Assembly: GCF_032854445.1 (NCBI RefSeq)
Contig: NW_027018148.1
Coordinates: 1 to 64,000 of the forward strand
Length of the DNA stretch: 64,000 nucleotides
Reading direction: 5' to 3'
Source: Liolophura sinensis
Lineage: Eukaryota > Mollusca > Polyplacophora > Chitonida > Chitonidae
This document shows positions 39,022-52,198 of this stretch, one piece after another. Each line of letters opens with the position of its first letter. Position 1 is the first letter of the stretch. The notes under the pieces are model-generated. The model did not search any database and was not told the origin of the DNA. It was given only the letters and a program-made list of their open reading frames with translations. The position numbers and the translations under genes were made by a program.

Positions 39022-42000
39022 ATTTGGTTCAGTGATAAGTTGTACTTTTTACAGCAGACTGTATCTAGTACATTGTGTTTTTTTATGTACGAATGGTGTG
39101 GTTTTTCTACACGTAGATAAAGGCTTTGAGATTGTCTTGGACTTAAAAGTAAGACAATTGCTGGATGAGTTAAATGGGCTGAGCCCAAAGATTTGACGTC
39201 TTCTGGGCTACCGAAGGGCACATAACGTATAGTTAAAAGTTGAATATAGTAACGACCAGTCGAGATTGTGCATAGTACAGTGTATCCGATTTCAATTAAC
39301 AAAAAGACCAGGCAAAAATGCAAAAGTGTAAAAACTGTTCCAGTGCTGATGGTAAGAGGCTAATCCGACGTATTTTGTGACGAGAAATCGAATGGTGCAA
39401 ACCGCGTTGCTCTCCGACCAATACTTTTGGCTGTAGCGACAATTGAATGATCATTGATGTCATAGTCACGTGCCCAGCAACGGCTCTTACGCCATGGAAA
39501 CCAGGGAAATTTGCAATTTTTTAAACAGCTGCCGATGCCTGGGCCAATTCCGCATCTTTTAGAACCTTATTGATGTGGTTCAGTGATCAGTTGTACTTTT
39601 TACAGCAGACTGTATCTAGTACCTTGTGTTTTTTATGTAGGAATGGTGTGGTTTTTCTACACGTAGATAAAGACATTAAGATTGTCTTGGACTTAGAAGT
39701 AAGACAATTGCTGGGTGAGTTAAATGGGCTTAGCCCAAAGATTTGACGTCTTCTGGGCTACAGAAAGGCACATAACTTATAGTCAAAAGTTGAATATAGT
39801 AATGACCAGTCGCGATTGTACATAGTAGAATGTATCCGATTTCAAATTAACAAAAAGACCAGGCAAAAATGCAAAAGTGTAAAAACTGTTCCAGTGCTGA
39901 TAATAGGAGGCTAATCCGACGTATTTTGTGACGAGAAATCGAATGGTGCAAACCGCGTTGCTCTCCGACCAATACTTTTGGCTGTAGCCACAATTGAATG
40001 ATCATTGATGTCATAGTCACGTGCCCAGCAACGGCTCTTACTCCATGGAAACCAGGGAAATATGCAATTTTTAACAGCTGCCGATGCCTGGCCCAATTCC
40101 GCATCTATTAGAACCTTATAGATGTGGTTCAGTGATCAGTTGTACTTTTTACAGCAGACTGTATCTAGTACATTGTGTTTTTTATGCACGAATGGTGTGG
40201 TTTTTCTACACGTAGATAAAGACATTGAGATTGTCTTGGACTTAAAAGTAAGACAATTGCTGGATGAGTTAAATGGGCTTAGCCCAAAGATTTGACGTCT
40301 TCTGGGCTACCGAAGGGCACATAACGTATAGTTAAAAGTTGAATATAGTAACGACCAGTCGCGATTGTGCATAGTACAGTGTATCCGATTTCAATTAACA
40401 AAAAGAGCAGGCAAAAATGCAAAAGTGGAAAAACTGTTCCAGTGCTGCTGGTAAGAGACTGATCCGACGTATTTTGTGACGAGAAATCGAATGGTGCAAA
40501 CCGCGTTGCTCTCCGACCAATACTTTTGGCTGTAGCCACAATTGAATGACCATTGATGTCATAGTCACGTGCCCAGCAACGGCTCTTACTCCATGGAAAC
40601 CAGGGAAATATGCAATTTTTTAACAGCTGCCGATGCCTGGCCCAATTCCGCATCTATTAGAACCTTATAGATGTGGTTCAGTGATAAGTTGTACTTTTTA
40701 CAGCAGACTGTATCTAGTACATTGTGTTTTTTATGTACGAATGGTGTGGTTTTTCTACACGTAGATAAAGGCTTTGAGATTGTCTTGGACTTAAAAGTAA
40801 GACAATTGCTGGATGAGTTAAATGGGCTGAGCCCAAAGATTTGACGTCTTCTGGGCTACCGAAGGGCACATAACGTATAGTTAAAAGTTGAATATAGTAA
40901 CGACCAGTCGAGATTGTGCATAGTACAGTGTATCCGATTTCAATTAACAAAAAGACCAGGCAAAAATGCAAAAGTGGAAAAACTGTTCCAGTGCTGATAA
41001 TAGGAGGCTAATCCGACGTATTTTGTGACGAGAAATCGAATGGTGCAAACCGCGTTGCTCTCCGACCAATACTTTTGGCTGTAGCGACAATTGAATGATC
41101 ATTGATGTCATAGTCACGTGCCCAGCAACGGCTCTTACTCCATGGAAACCAGGGAAATTTGCAATTTTTTAAACAGCTGCCGATGCCTGGGCCAATTCCG
41201 CATCTTTTAGAACCTTATTGATGTGGTTCAGTGATCAGTTGTACTTTTTACAGCAGACTGTATCTAGTACCTTGTGTTTTTTATGTACGAATGGTGTGGT
41301 TTTTCTACACGTAGATAAAGACATTAAGATTGTCTTGGACTTAGAAGTAAGACAATTGCTGGGTGAGTTAAATGGGCTTAGCCCAAAGATTTGACGTCTT
41401 CTGGGCTACAGAAAGGCACATAACTTATAGTCAAAAGTTGAATATAGTAATGACCAGTCGCGATTGTACATAGTAGAATGTATCCGATTTCAAATTAACA
41501 AAAAGACCAGGCAAAAATGCAAAAGTGTAAAAACTGTTCCAGTGCTGATAATAGGAGGCTAATCCGACGTATTTTGTGACGAGAAATCGAATGGTGCAAA
41601 CCGCGTTGCTCTCCGACCAATACTTTTGGCTGTAGCCACAATTGAATGATCATTGATGTCATAGTCACGTGCCCAGCAACGGCTCTTACTCCATGGAAAC
41701 CAGGGAAATATGCAATTTTTAACAGCTGCCGATGCCTGGCCCAATTCCGCATCTATTAGAACCTTATAGATGTGGTTCAGTGATCAGTTGTACTTTTTAC
41801 AGCAGACTGTATCTAGTACATTGTGTTTTTTATGCACGAATGGTGTGGTTTTTCTACACGTAGATAAAGACATTGAGATTGTCTTGGACTTAAAAGTAAG
41901 ACAATTGCTGGATGAGTTAAATGGGCTTAGCCCAAAGATTTGACGTCTTCTGGGCTACCGAAGGGCACATAACGTATAGTTAAAAGTTGAATATAGTAAC

Positions 42001-43943
42001 GACCAGTCGCGATTGTGCATAGTACAGTGTATCCGATTTCAATTAACAAAAAGAGCAGGCAAAAATGCAAAAGTGGAAAAACTGTTCCAGTGCTGCTGGT
42101 AAGAGACTGATCCGACGTATTTTGTGACGAGAAATCGAATGGTGCAAACCGCGTTGCTCTCCGACCAATACTTTTGGCTGTAGCCACAATTGAATGACCA
42201 TTGATGTCATAGTCACGTGCCCAGCAACGGCTCTTACTCCATGGAAACCAGGGAAATATGCAATTTTTTAACAGCTGCCGATGCCTGGCCCAATTCCGCA
42301 TCTATTAGAACCTTATAGATGTGGTTCAGTGATAAGTTGTACTTTTTACAGCAGACTGTATCTAGTACATTGTGTTTTTTATGTACGAATGGTGTGGTTT
42401 TTCTACACGTAGATAAAGGCTTTGAGATTGTCTTGGACTTAAAAGTAAGACAATTGCTGGATGAGTTAAATGGGCTGAGCCCAAAGATTTGACGTCTTCT
42501 GGGCTACCGAAGGGCACATAACGTATAGTTAAAAGTTGAATATAGTAACGACCAGTCGAGATTGTGCATAGTACAGTGTATCCGATTTCAATTAACAAAA
42601 AGACCAGGCAAAAATGCAAAAGTGGAAAAACTGTTCCAGTGCTGATAATAGGAGGCTAATCCGACGTATTTTGTGACGAGAAATCGAATGGTGCAAACCG
42701 CGTTGCTCTCCGACCAATACTTTTGGCTGTAGCGACAATTGAATGATCATTGATGTCATAGTCACGTGCCCAGCAACGGCTCTTACTCCATGGAAACCAG
42801 GGAAATTTGCAATTTTTTAAACAGCTGCCGATGCCTGGGCCAATTCCGCATCTTTTAGAACCTTATTGATGTGGTTCAGTGATCAGTTGTACTTTTTACA
42901 GCAGACTGTATCTAGTACCTTGTGTTTTTTATGTACGAATGGTGTGGTTTTTCTACACGTAGATAAAGACATTAAGATTGTCTTGGACTTAGAAGTAAGA
43001 CAATTGCTGGGTGAGTTAAATGGGCTTAGCCCAAAGATTTGACGTCTTCTGGGCTACAGAAAGGCACATAACTTATAGTCAAAAGTTGAATATAGTAATG
43101 ACCAGTCGCGATTGTACATAGTAGAATGTATCCGATTTCAAATTAACAAAAAGACCAGGCAAAAATGCAAAAGTGGAAAAACTGTTCCAGTGCTGATAAT
43201 AGGAGGCTAATCCGACGTATTTTGTGACGAGAAATCTCCGACCAATACTTTTGGCTGTAGCCACAATTGAATGATCATTGATGTCATAGTCACGTGCCCA
43301 GCAACGGCTCTTACTCCATATAAACCAGGGAAATATGCAATTTTTACCAGCTGCCGATGCCTGGCCCAATTCCGCATCTATTAGAACCTTATAGATGTGG
43401 TTCAGTGATCAGTTGTACTTTTTACAGCAGACTGTATCTAGTACATTGTTTTTTTTATGTACGAATGGTGTGGTTTTTCTACACGTAGATAAAGACATTG
43501 AGATTGTCTTGGACTTAAAAGTAAGACAATTGCTGGATGAGTTAAATGGGCTTAGCCCAAAGATTTGACGTCTTCTGGGCTACCGAAGGGCACATAACGT
43601 ATAGTTAAAAGTTGAATATAGTAACGACCAGTCGCGATTGTGCATAGTACAGTGTATCCGATTTCAATTAACAAAAAGACCAGGCAAAAATGCAAAAGTG
43701 GAAAAACTGTTCCAGTGCTGCTGGTAAGAGGCCAATCCGACGTATTTTGGGACGAGAAATCGAATGGTGCAAACCGCGTTGCTCTCCGACCAATACTTTT
43801 GGCTGTAGCGACAATTGAATGATCATTGATGTCATAGTCACGTGCCCAGCAACGGCTCTTACTCCATGGAAACCAGGGAAATTTGCAATTTTTTAACAGC
43901 TGCCGATGCCTGGGCCAATTCCGCATCTTTTAGAACCTTATTG
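39022..43943. repeat. Seven-monomer HOR copy 3, truncated and extended by a trimer duplication
   Basis: Monomers start at 39022 (F, cttaaagatttgg), 39573 (D), 40122 (E, atgcacg), 40671 (F/D hybrid), 41221 (D), 41770 (E, atgcacg), 42319 (F/D hybrid), 42869 (D with the 23-bp deletion) and 43395 (E, eight-T run). The trimers 39573-41220 and 41221-42868 form a tandem duplication with a 1648-bp period. 42319 to about 43680 is essentially identical to 36296 to about 37660, at +6023 bp. Confidence 0.8.
43229..43244. other. Junction of the same 23-bp deletion (copy 2)
   Basis: The deletion has the same join (after 43236), the same ctccatataaacc and tttttaccagctg changes, and the same eight-T run in the next monomer as the copy 6023 bp upstream. 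Sharing four rare changes means the two are copies of one event, not independent mutations. Confidence 0.9.
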
Positions 43944-46900
43944 ATGTAGGTCAGTGATCAGTTGTACTTTTTACAGCAGACTGTATCTAGTACATTGTGT
44001 TTTTTATGTACGAATGGTGTGGTTTTTCTACACGTAGATAAAGACATTGAGATTGTCTTGGACTTAAAAGTAAGACAATTGCTGGATGAGTTAAATGGGC
44101 TTAGCCCAAAGATTTGACGTCTTCTGGGCTACCGAAGGGCACATAACGTATAGTTAAAATTTGAATATAGTAACGACCAGTCGCGATTGTGCATAGTACA
44201 GTGTATCCGATTTCAATTAACAAAAAGACCAGGCAAAAATGCAAAAGTGGAAAAACTGTTCCAGTGCTGCTGGTAAGAGGCTAATCCGACGTATTTTGTG
44301 ACGAGAAATCGAATGGTGCAAACCGCGTTGCTCTCCGACCAATACTTTTGGCTGTAGCGACAATTGAATGATCATTGATGTCATAGTCACGTGCCCAGCA
44401 ACGGCTCTTACTCCATGGAAACCAGGGAAATTTGCAATTTTTTAAACAGCTGCCGATTCCTGAGCCAATTCCGCATCTTTTAGCACCTTATTGATGTGGT
44501 TCAGTGATCAGTTGTACTTTTTACAGCAGACTGTATCTAGTACCTTGTGTTTTTTATGTACGAATGGTGTGGTTTTTCTACACGTAGATAAAGACATTGA
44601 GATTGTCTTGGACTTAAAAGTAAGACAATTGCTGGATGAGTTAAATGGGCTTAGCCCAAAGATTTGACGTCTTCTGGGCTACCGAAGGGCACATAACGTA
44701 TAGTTAAAAGTTGAATATAGTAACGACCAGTCGCGATTGTGCATAGTACAGTGTATCCGATTTCAATTAACAAAAAGAGCAGGCAAAAATGCAAAAGTGG
44801 AAAAACTGTTCCAGTGCTGCTGGTAAGAGACTGATCCGACGTATTTTGTGACGAGAAATCGAATGGTGCAAACCGCGTTGCTCTCCGACCAATACTTTTG
44901 GCTGTAGCCACAATTGAATGATCATTGATGTCATAGTCACGTGCTCAGCAACGGCTCTTACTCCATGGAAACCAGGGAAATATGCAATTTTTTAACAGCT
45001 GCCGATGCCTGGCCCAATTCCGCATCTATTAGAACCTTATAGATGTGGTTCAGTGATAAGTTGTACTTTTTACAGCAGACTGTATCTAGTACATTGTGTT
45101 TTTTTATGTACGAATGGTGTGGTTTTTCTACACGTAGATAAAGGGCTTTGAGATTGTCTTGGACTTAGAAGTAAGACAATTGCTGGGTGAGTTAAATGGG
45201 CTTAGCCCAAAGATTTGACGTCTTCTGGGCTACAGAAAGGCAAATAACTTATAGTCAAAAGTTGAATATAGTAATGACCAGTCGCGATTGTACATAGTAG
45301 AATGTATCCGATTTCAAATTAACAAAAAGACCAGGCAAAAATGCAAAAGTGGAAAAACTGTTCCAGTGCTGATAATAGGAGGCTAATCCGACGTATTTTG
45401 TGACGAGAAATCGAATGGTGCAAACCGCGTTGCTCTCCGACCAATACTTTTGGCTGTAGCGACAATTGAATGATCATTGATGTCATAGTCACGTGCCCAG
45501 CAACGGCTCTTACTCCATGGAAACCAGGGAAATTTGCAATTCTTTAAACAGCTGCCGATGCCTGGGCCAATTCCGCATCTTTTAGCACCTTATTGATGTG
45601 GTTCAGTTATCAGTTGTACTTTTTACAGCAGACTGTATCTAGTACCTTGTGTTTTTTATGTACGAATGGTGTGGTTTTTCTACACGTAGATAAAGACATT
45701 AAGATTGTCTTGGACTTAGAAGTAAGACAATTGCTGGGTGAGTTAAATGGGCTTAGCCCAAAGATTTGACGTCTTCTGGGCTACAGAAAGGCACATAACT
45801 TATAGGCAAAAGTTGAATATAGTAATGACCAGTCGCGATTGTACATAGTAGAATGTATCCGATTTCAAATTAACAAAAAGACCAGGCAAAAATGCAAAAG
45901 TGGAAAAACTGTTGCAGTGCTGATAATAGGAGGCTAATCCGACGTAATTTTGTGACGAGAAATCGAATGGTGCAAACCGCGTTGCTCTCCGACCAATACT
46001 TTTGGCTGTAGCCACAATTGAATGATCATTGATGTCATAGTCACGTGCCCAGCAACGGCTCTTACTCCATGGAAACCAGGGAAATTTGCAATTTTTTAAA
46101 CAGCTGCCGATGCCTGGGCCAATTCCGCATCTTTTAGAACCTTATTGATGTAGGTCAGTGATCAGTTGTACTTTTTACAGCAGACTGTATCTAGTACATT
46201 GTGTTTTTTATGTACGAATGGTGTGGTTTTTCTACACGTAGATAAAGACATTGAGATTGTCTTGGACTTAAAAGTAAGACAATTGCTGGATGAGTTAAAT
46301 GGGCTTAGCCCAAAGATTTGACGTCTTCTGGGCTACAGAAAGGCACATAACTTATAGTCAAAAGTTGAATATAGTAATGACCAGTCGCGATTGTACATAG
46401 TACAGTGTATCCGATTTTAATTAACAAAAAGACCAGGCAAAAATGCAAAAGTGGAAAAACTGTTCCAGTGCTGCTGGTAAGAGACTGATCCGACGTATTT
46501 TGTGACGAGAAATCGAATGGTGCAAACCGCGTTGCTCTCCGACCAATACTTTTGGCTGTAGCCACAATTGAATGATCATTGATGTCATAGTCACGTGCCC
46601 AGCAACGGCTCTTACTCCATGGAAACCAGGGAAATATGCAATTTTTTAACAGCTGCCGATGCCTGGCCCAATTCCGCATCTATTAGAACCTTATAGATGT
46701 GGTTCAGTGATAAGTTGTACTTTTTACAGCAGACTGTATCTAGTACATTGTGTTTTTTATGTACGAATGGTGTGGTTTTTCTACACGTAGATAAAGGCTT
46801 TGAGATTGTCTTGGACTTAAAAGTAAGACAATTGCTGGATGAGTTAAATGGGCTGAGCCCAAAGATTTGACGTCTTCTGGGCTACCGAAGGGCACATAAC

Positions 46901-49900
46901 GTATAGTTAAAAGTTGAATATAGTAACGACCAGTCGAGATTGTGCATAGTACAGTGTATCCGATTTCAATTAACAAAAAGACCAGGCAAAAATGCAAAAG
47001 TGTAAAAACTGTTCCAGTGCTGATAATAGGAGGCTAATCCGACGTATTTTGTCACGAGAAATCCAATGGTGCAAACCGCGTTGCTCTCCGACCAATACTT
47101 TTGGCTGTAGCGACAATTGAATGATCATTGATGTCATAGTCACGTGCCCAGCAACGGCTCTTACTCCATGGAAACCAGGGAAATTTGCAATTTTTTAAAC
47201 AGCTGCCGATGCCTGGGCCAATTCCGCATCTTTTAGCACCTTATTGATGTGGTTCAGTGATCAGTTGTACTTTTTACAGCAGACTGTATCTAGTACCTTG
47301 TGTTTTTTATGTACGAATGGTGTGGTTTTTCTACACGTAGATAAAGACATTAAGATTGTCTTGGACTTAGAAGTAAGACAATTGCTGGGTGAGTTAAATG
47401 GGCTTAGCCCAAAGATTTGACGTCTTCTGGGCTACAGAAAGGCACATAACTTAAAGTCAAAAGTTGAATATAATAATGACCAGTCGCGATTGTACATAGT
47501 AGAATGTATCCGATTTCAAATTAACAAAAAGACCAGGCAAAAATGCAAAAGTGGAAAAACTGTTCCAGTGCTGATAATAGGAGGCTAATCCGACGTATTT
47601 TGTGACGAGAAATCGAATGGTGCATACCGCGTTGCTCTCCGACCAATACTTTTGGCTGTAGCCACAATTGAATGATCATTGATGTCATAGTCACGTGCCC
47701 AGCAACGGCTCTAACTCCATGGAAACCAGGGAAATTTGCAATTTTTTAAACAGCTGCCGATGCCTGGGCCAATTCCGCATCTTTTAGCACCTTATTGATG
47801 TGGTTCAGTGATCAGTTGTACTTTTTACAGCAGACTGTATCTAGTACATTGTGTTTTTTATGTACGAATGGTGTGGTTTTTCTACACGTAGATAAAGACA
47901 TTAAGATTTTCTTGGACTTAGAAGTAAGACAATTGCTGGGTGAGTTAAATGGGCTTAGCCCAAAGATTTGACGTCTTCTGGGCTACCGAAGGGCACATAA
48001 CGTATAGTTAAAAGTTGAATATAGTAACGACCAGTCGCGATTGTGCATAGTACAGTGTATCCGATTTCAATTAACAAAAAGACCAGGCAAAAATACAAAA
48101 GTGGAAAAACTGTTCCAGTGCTGATAATAGGAGGCTAATCCGACGTATTTTGTGACGAGAAATCGAATGGTGCAAACCGCGTTGCTCTCCGACCAATACT
48201 TTTGGCTGTAGCGACAATTGAATGATCATTGATGTCATAGTCACGTGCCCAGCAACGGCTCTTACTCCATGGAAACCAGGGAAATTTGCAATTTTTTAAA
48301 CAGCTGCCGATGCCTGGGCCAATTCCGCATCTTTTAGACCCTTATTGATGTAGGTCAGTGATCAGTTGTACTTTTTACAGCAGACTGTATCTAGTACATT
48401 GTGTTTTTTATGTACGAATGGTGTGGTTTTTCTACACGTAGATAAAGACATTGAGATTGTCTTGGACTTAAAAGTAAGACAATTGCTGGATGAGTTAAAT
48501 GGGCTTAGCCCAAAGATTTGACGTCTTCTGGGCTACCGAAGGGCACATAACGTATAGTTAAAATTTGAATATAGTAACGACCAGTCGCGATTGTGCATAG
48601 TACAGTGTATCCGATTTCAATTAAGAAAAAGACCAGGCAAAAATGCAAAAGTGGAAAAACTGTTCCAGTGCTGCTGGTAAGAGGCCAATCCGACGTATTT
48701 TGTGACGAGAAATCGAATGGTGCAAACCGCGTTGCTCTCCGACCAATACTTTTGGCTGTAGCGACAATTGAATGATCATTGATGTCATAGTCACGTGCCC
48801 AGCAACGGCTCTTACTCCATGGAAACCAGGGAAATTTGCAATTTTTTAAACAGCTGCCGATGCCTGGGCCAATTCCGCATCTTTTAGAACCTTATTGATG
48901 TGGTTCAGTGATCAGTTGTACTTTTTACAGCAGACTGTATCTAGTACCTTGTGTTTTTTATGTACAAATGGTGTGGTTTTTCTACACGTAGATAAAGACA
49001 TTAAGATTGTCTTGGACTTAGAAGTAAGACAATTGCTGGGTGAGTTAAATGGGCTTAGCCCAAAGATTTGACGTCTTCTGGGCTACAGAAAGGCACATAA
49101 CTTATAGTCAAAAGTTGAATATAGTAATGACCAGTCGCGATTGTACATAGTAGAATGTATCCGATTTCAAATTAACAAAAAGACCAGGCAAAAATACAAA
49201 AGTGGAAAAACTGTTCCAGTGCTGATAATAGGAGGCTAATCCGACGTATTTTGTCACGAGAAATCGAATGGTGCAAACCGCGTTGCTCTCCGACCAATAC
49301 TTTTGGCTGTAGCCACAATTGAATGATCATTGATGTCATAGTCACGTGCCCAGCAACGGCTCTTACTCCATGGAAACCAGGGAAATATGCAATTTTTAAC
49401 AGCTGCCGATGCCTGGCCCAATTCCGCATCTATTAGAACCTTATAGATGTGGTTCAGTGATCAGTTGTACTTTTTACAGCAGACTGTATCTAGTACCTTG
49501 TGTTTTTTATGTACGAATGGTGTGGTTTTTTCTACACGTAGATAAAGACATTGAGATTGTCTTGGACTTAAAAGTAAGACAATTGCTGGATGAGTTAAAT
49601 GGGCTTAGCCCAAAGATTTGACGTCTTCTGGGCTACAGAAAGGCACATAACTTATAGTCAAAAGTTGAATATAGTAATGACCAGTCGCGATTGTACATAG
49701 TAGAATGTATCCGATTTCAAATTAACAAAAAGACCAGGCAAAAATGCCAAAGTGGAAAAACTGTTCCAGTGCTGATAATAGGAGGCTAATCCGACGTATT
49801 TTGTGACGAGAAATCGAATGGTGCAAACCGCGTTGCTCTCCGACCAATACTTTTGGCTGTAGCGACAATTGAATGATCATTGATGTCATAGTCACGTGCC

Positions 49901-52198
49901 CAGCAACGGCTCTTACTCCATGGAAACCAGGGAAATTTGCAATTCTTTAAACAGCTGCCGATGCCTGGGCCAATTCCGCATCTTTTAGCACCTTATTGAT
50001 GTGGTTCAGTGATCAGTTGTACTTTTTACAGCAGACTGTATCTAGTACCTTGTGTTTTTTATGTACGAATGGTGTGGTTTTTCTACACGTAGATAAAGAC
50101 ATTAAGATTGTCTTGGACTTAGAAGTAAGACAATTGCTGGGTGAGTTAAATGGGCTTAGCCCAAAGATTTGACGTCTTCTGGGCTACAGAAAGGCACATA
50201 ACTTATAGGCAAAAGTTGAATATAGTAATGACCAGTCGCGATTGTACATAGTAGAATGTATCCGATTTCAAATTAACAAAAAGACCAGGCAAAAATGCAA
50301 AAGTGGAAAAACTGTTCCAGTGCTGCTGGTAAGAGGCTAATCCGACGTATTTTGTGACGAGAAATCGAATGGTGCAAACCGCGTTGCTCTCCGACCAATA
50401 CTTTTGGCTGTAGCCACAATTGAATGATCATTGATGTCATAGTCACGTGCCCAGCAACGGCTCTTACTCCATGGAAACCAGGGAAATTTGCAATTTTTTA
50501 AACAGCTGCCGATGCCTGGGCCAATTCCGCATCTTTTAGAACCTTATTGATGTAGGTCAGTGATCAGTTGTACTTTTTACAGCAGACTGTATCTAGTACA
50601 TTGTGTTTTTTATGTACGAATGGTGTGGTTTTTCTACACGCAGATAAAGACATTGAGATTGTCTTGGACTTAAAAGTAAGACAATTGCTGGATGAGTTAA
50701 ATGGGCTTAGCCCAAAGATTTGACGTCTTCTGGGCTACAGAAAGGCACATAACTTATAGTCAAAAGTTGAATATAGTAATGACCAGTCGCGATTGTACAT
50801 AGTACAGTGTATCCGATTTTAATTAACAAAAAGACCAGGCAAAAATGCAAAAGTGGAAAAACTGTTCCAGTGCTGCTGGTAAGAGACTGATCCGACGTAT
50901 TTTGTGACGAGAAATCGAATGGTGCAAACCGCGTTGCTCTCCGACCAATACTTTTGGCTGTAGCGACAATTGAATGATCATTGATGTCATAGTCACGTGC
51001 CCAGCAACGGCTCTTACTCCATGGAAACCAGGGAAATATGCAATTTTTTAACAGCTGCCGATGCCTGGCCCAATTCCGCATCTATTAGAACCTTATAGAT
51101 GTGGTTCAGTGATAAGTTGTACTTTTTACAGCAGACTGTATCTAGTACATTGTGTGTTTTATGTACGAATGGTGTGGTTTTTCTACACGTAGATAAAGGC
51201 TTTGAGATTGTCTTGGACTTAGAAGTAAGACAATTGCTGGATGAGTTAAATGGGCTTAGCCCAAAGATTTGACGTCTTCTGGGCTACCGAAGGGCACATA
51301 ACGTATAGTTAAAAGTTGAATATAGTAACGATAAGTCGCGATTGTGCATAGTACAGTGTATCCGATTTAAATTAACAAAAAGACCAGGCAAAAATGCAAA
51401 AGTGGAAAAACTGTTCCAGTGCTGCTGGTAAGAGGCCAATCCGACGTATTTTGTGACGAGAAATCGAATGGTGCAAACCGCGTTGCTCTCCGACCAATAC
51501 TTTTGGCTGTAGCGACAATTGAATGATCATTGATGTCATAGTCACGTGCCCAGCAACGGCTCTTACTCCATGGAAACCAGGGAAATTTGCAATTCTTTAA
51601 ACAGCTGCCGATGCCTGGGCCAATTCCGCATCTTTTAGCACCTTATTGATGTGGTTCAGTGATCAGTTGTACTTTTTACAGCAGACTGTATCTAGTACCT
51701 TGTGTTTTTTATGTACGAATGGTGTGGTTTTTCTACACGTAGATAAAGACATTAAGATTGTCTTGGACTTAGAAGTAAGACAATTGCTGGGTGAGTTAAA
51801 TGGGCTTAGCCCAAAGATTTGACGTCTTCTGGGCTACAGAAGGGCACATAACTTATAGGCAAAAGTTGAATATAGTAATGACCAGTCGCGATTGTACATA
51901 GTAGAATGTATCCGATTTCAAATTAACAAAAAGACCAGGCAAAAATGCAAAAGTGGAAAAACTGTTCCAGTGCTGATAATAGGAGGCTAATCCGACGTAT
52001 TTTGTGACGAGAAATCGAATGGTGCAAACCGCGTTGCTCTCCGACCAATACTTTTGGCTGTAGCCACAATTGAATGATCATTGATGTCATAGTCACGTGC
52101 CCAGCAACGGCTCTTACTCCATGGAAACCAGGGAAATATGCAATTTTTTAACAGCTGCCGATGCCTGGCCCAATTCCGCATCTATTAGAACCTTATAG
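43944..52198. repeat. R/F/D mixed segment with 8-monomer landmark spacing
   Basis: Monomers start at 43944, 44494, 45043, 45596, 46148, 46697, 47247, 47798, 48348, 48898, 49447, 49999, 50550, 51099 and 51649. A D monomer with ataggcaaaag followed by an R monomer with ccgattttaatt and then an F monomer occurs at 45596-46148-46697 and again at 49999-50550-51099, eight monomers apart. The copy at 45043 switches from F to D near 45150-45170, and the one at 49447 switches from E to D near 49635. 47247-48897 resembles 25845-27499. Confidence 0.65.
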
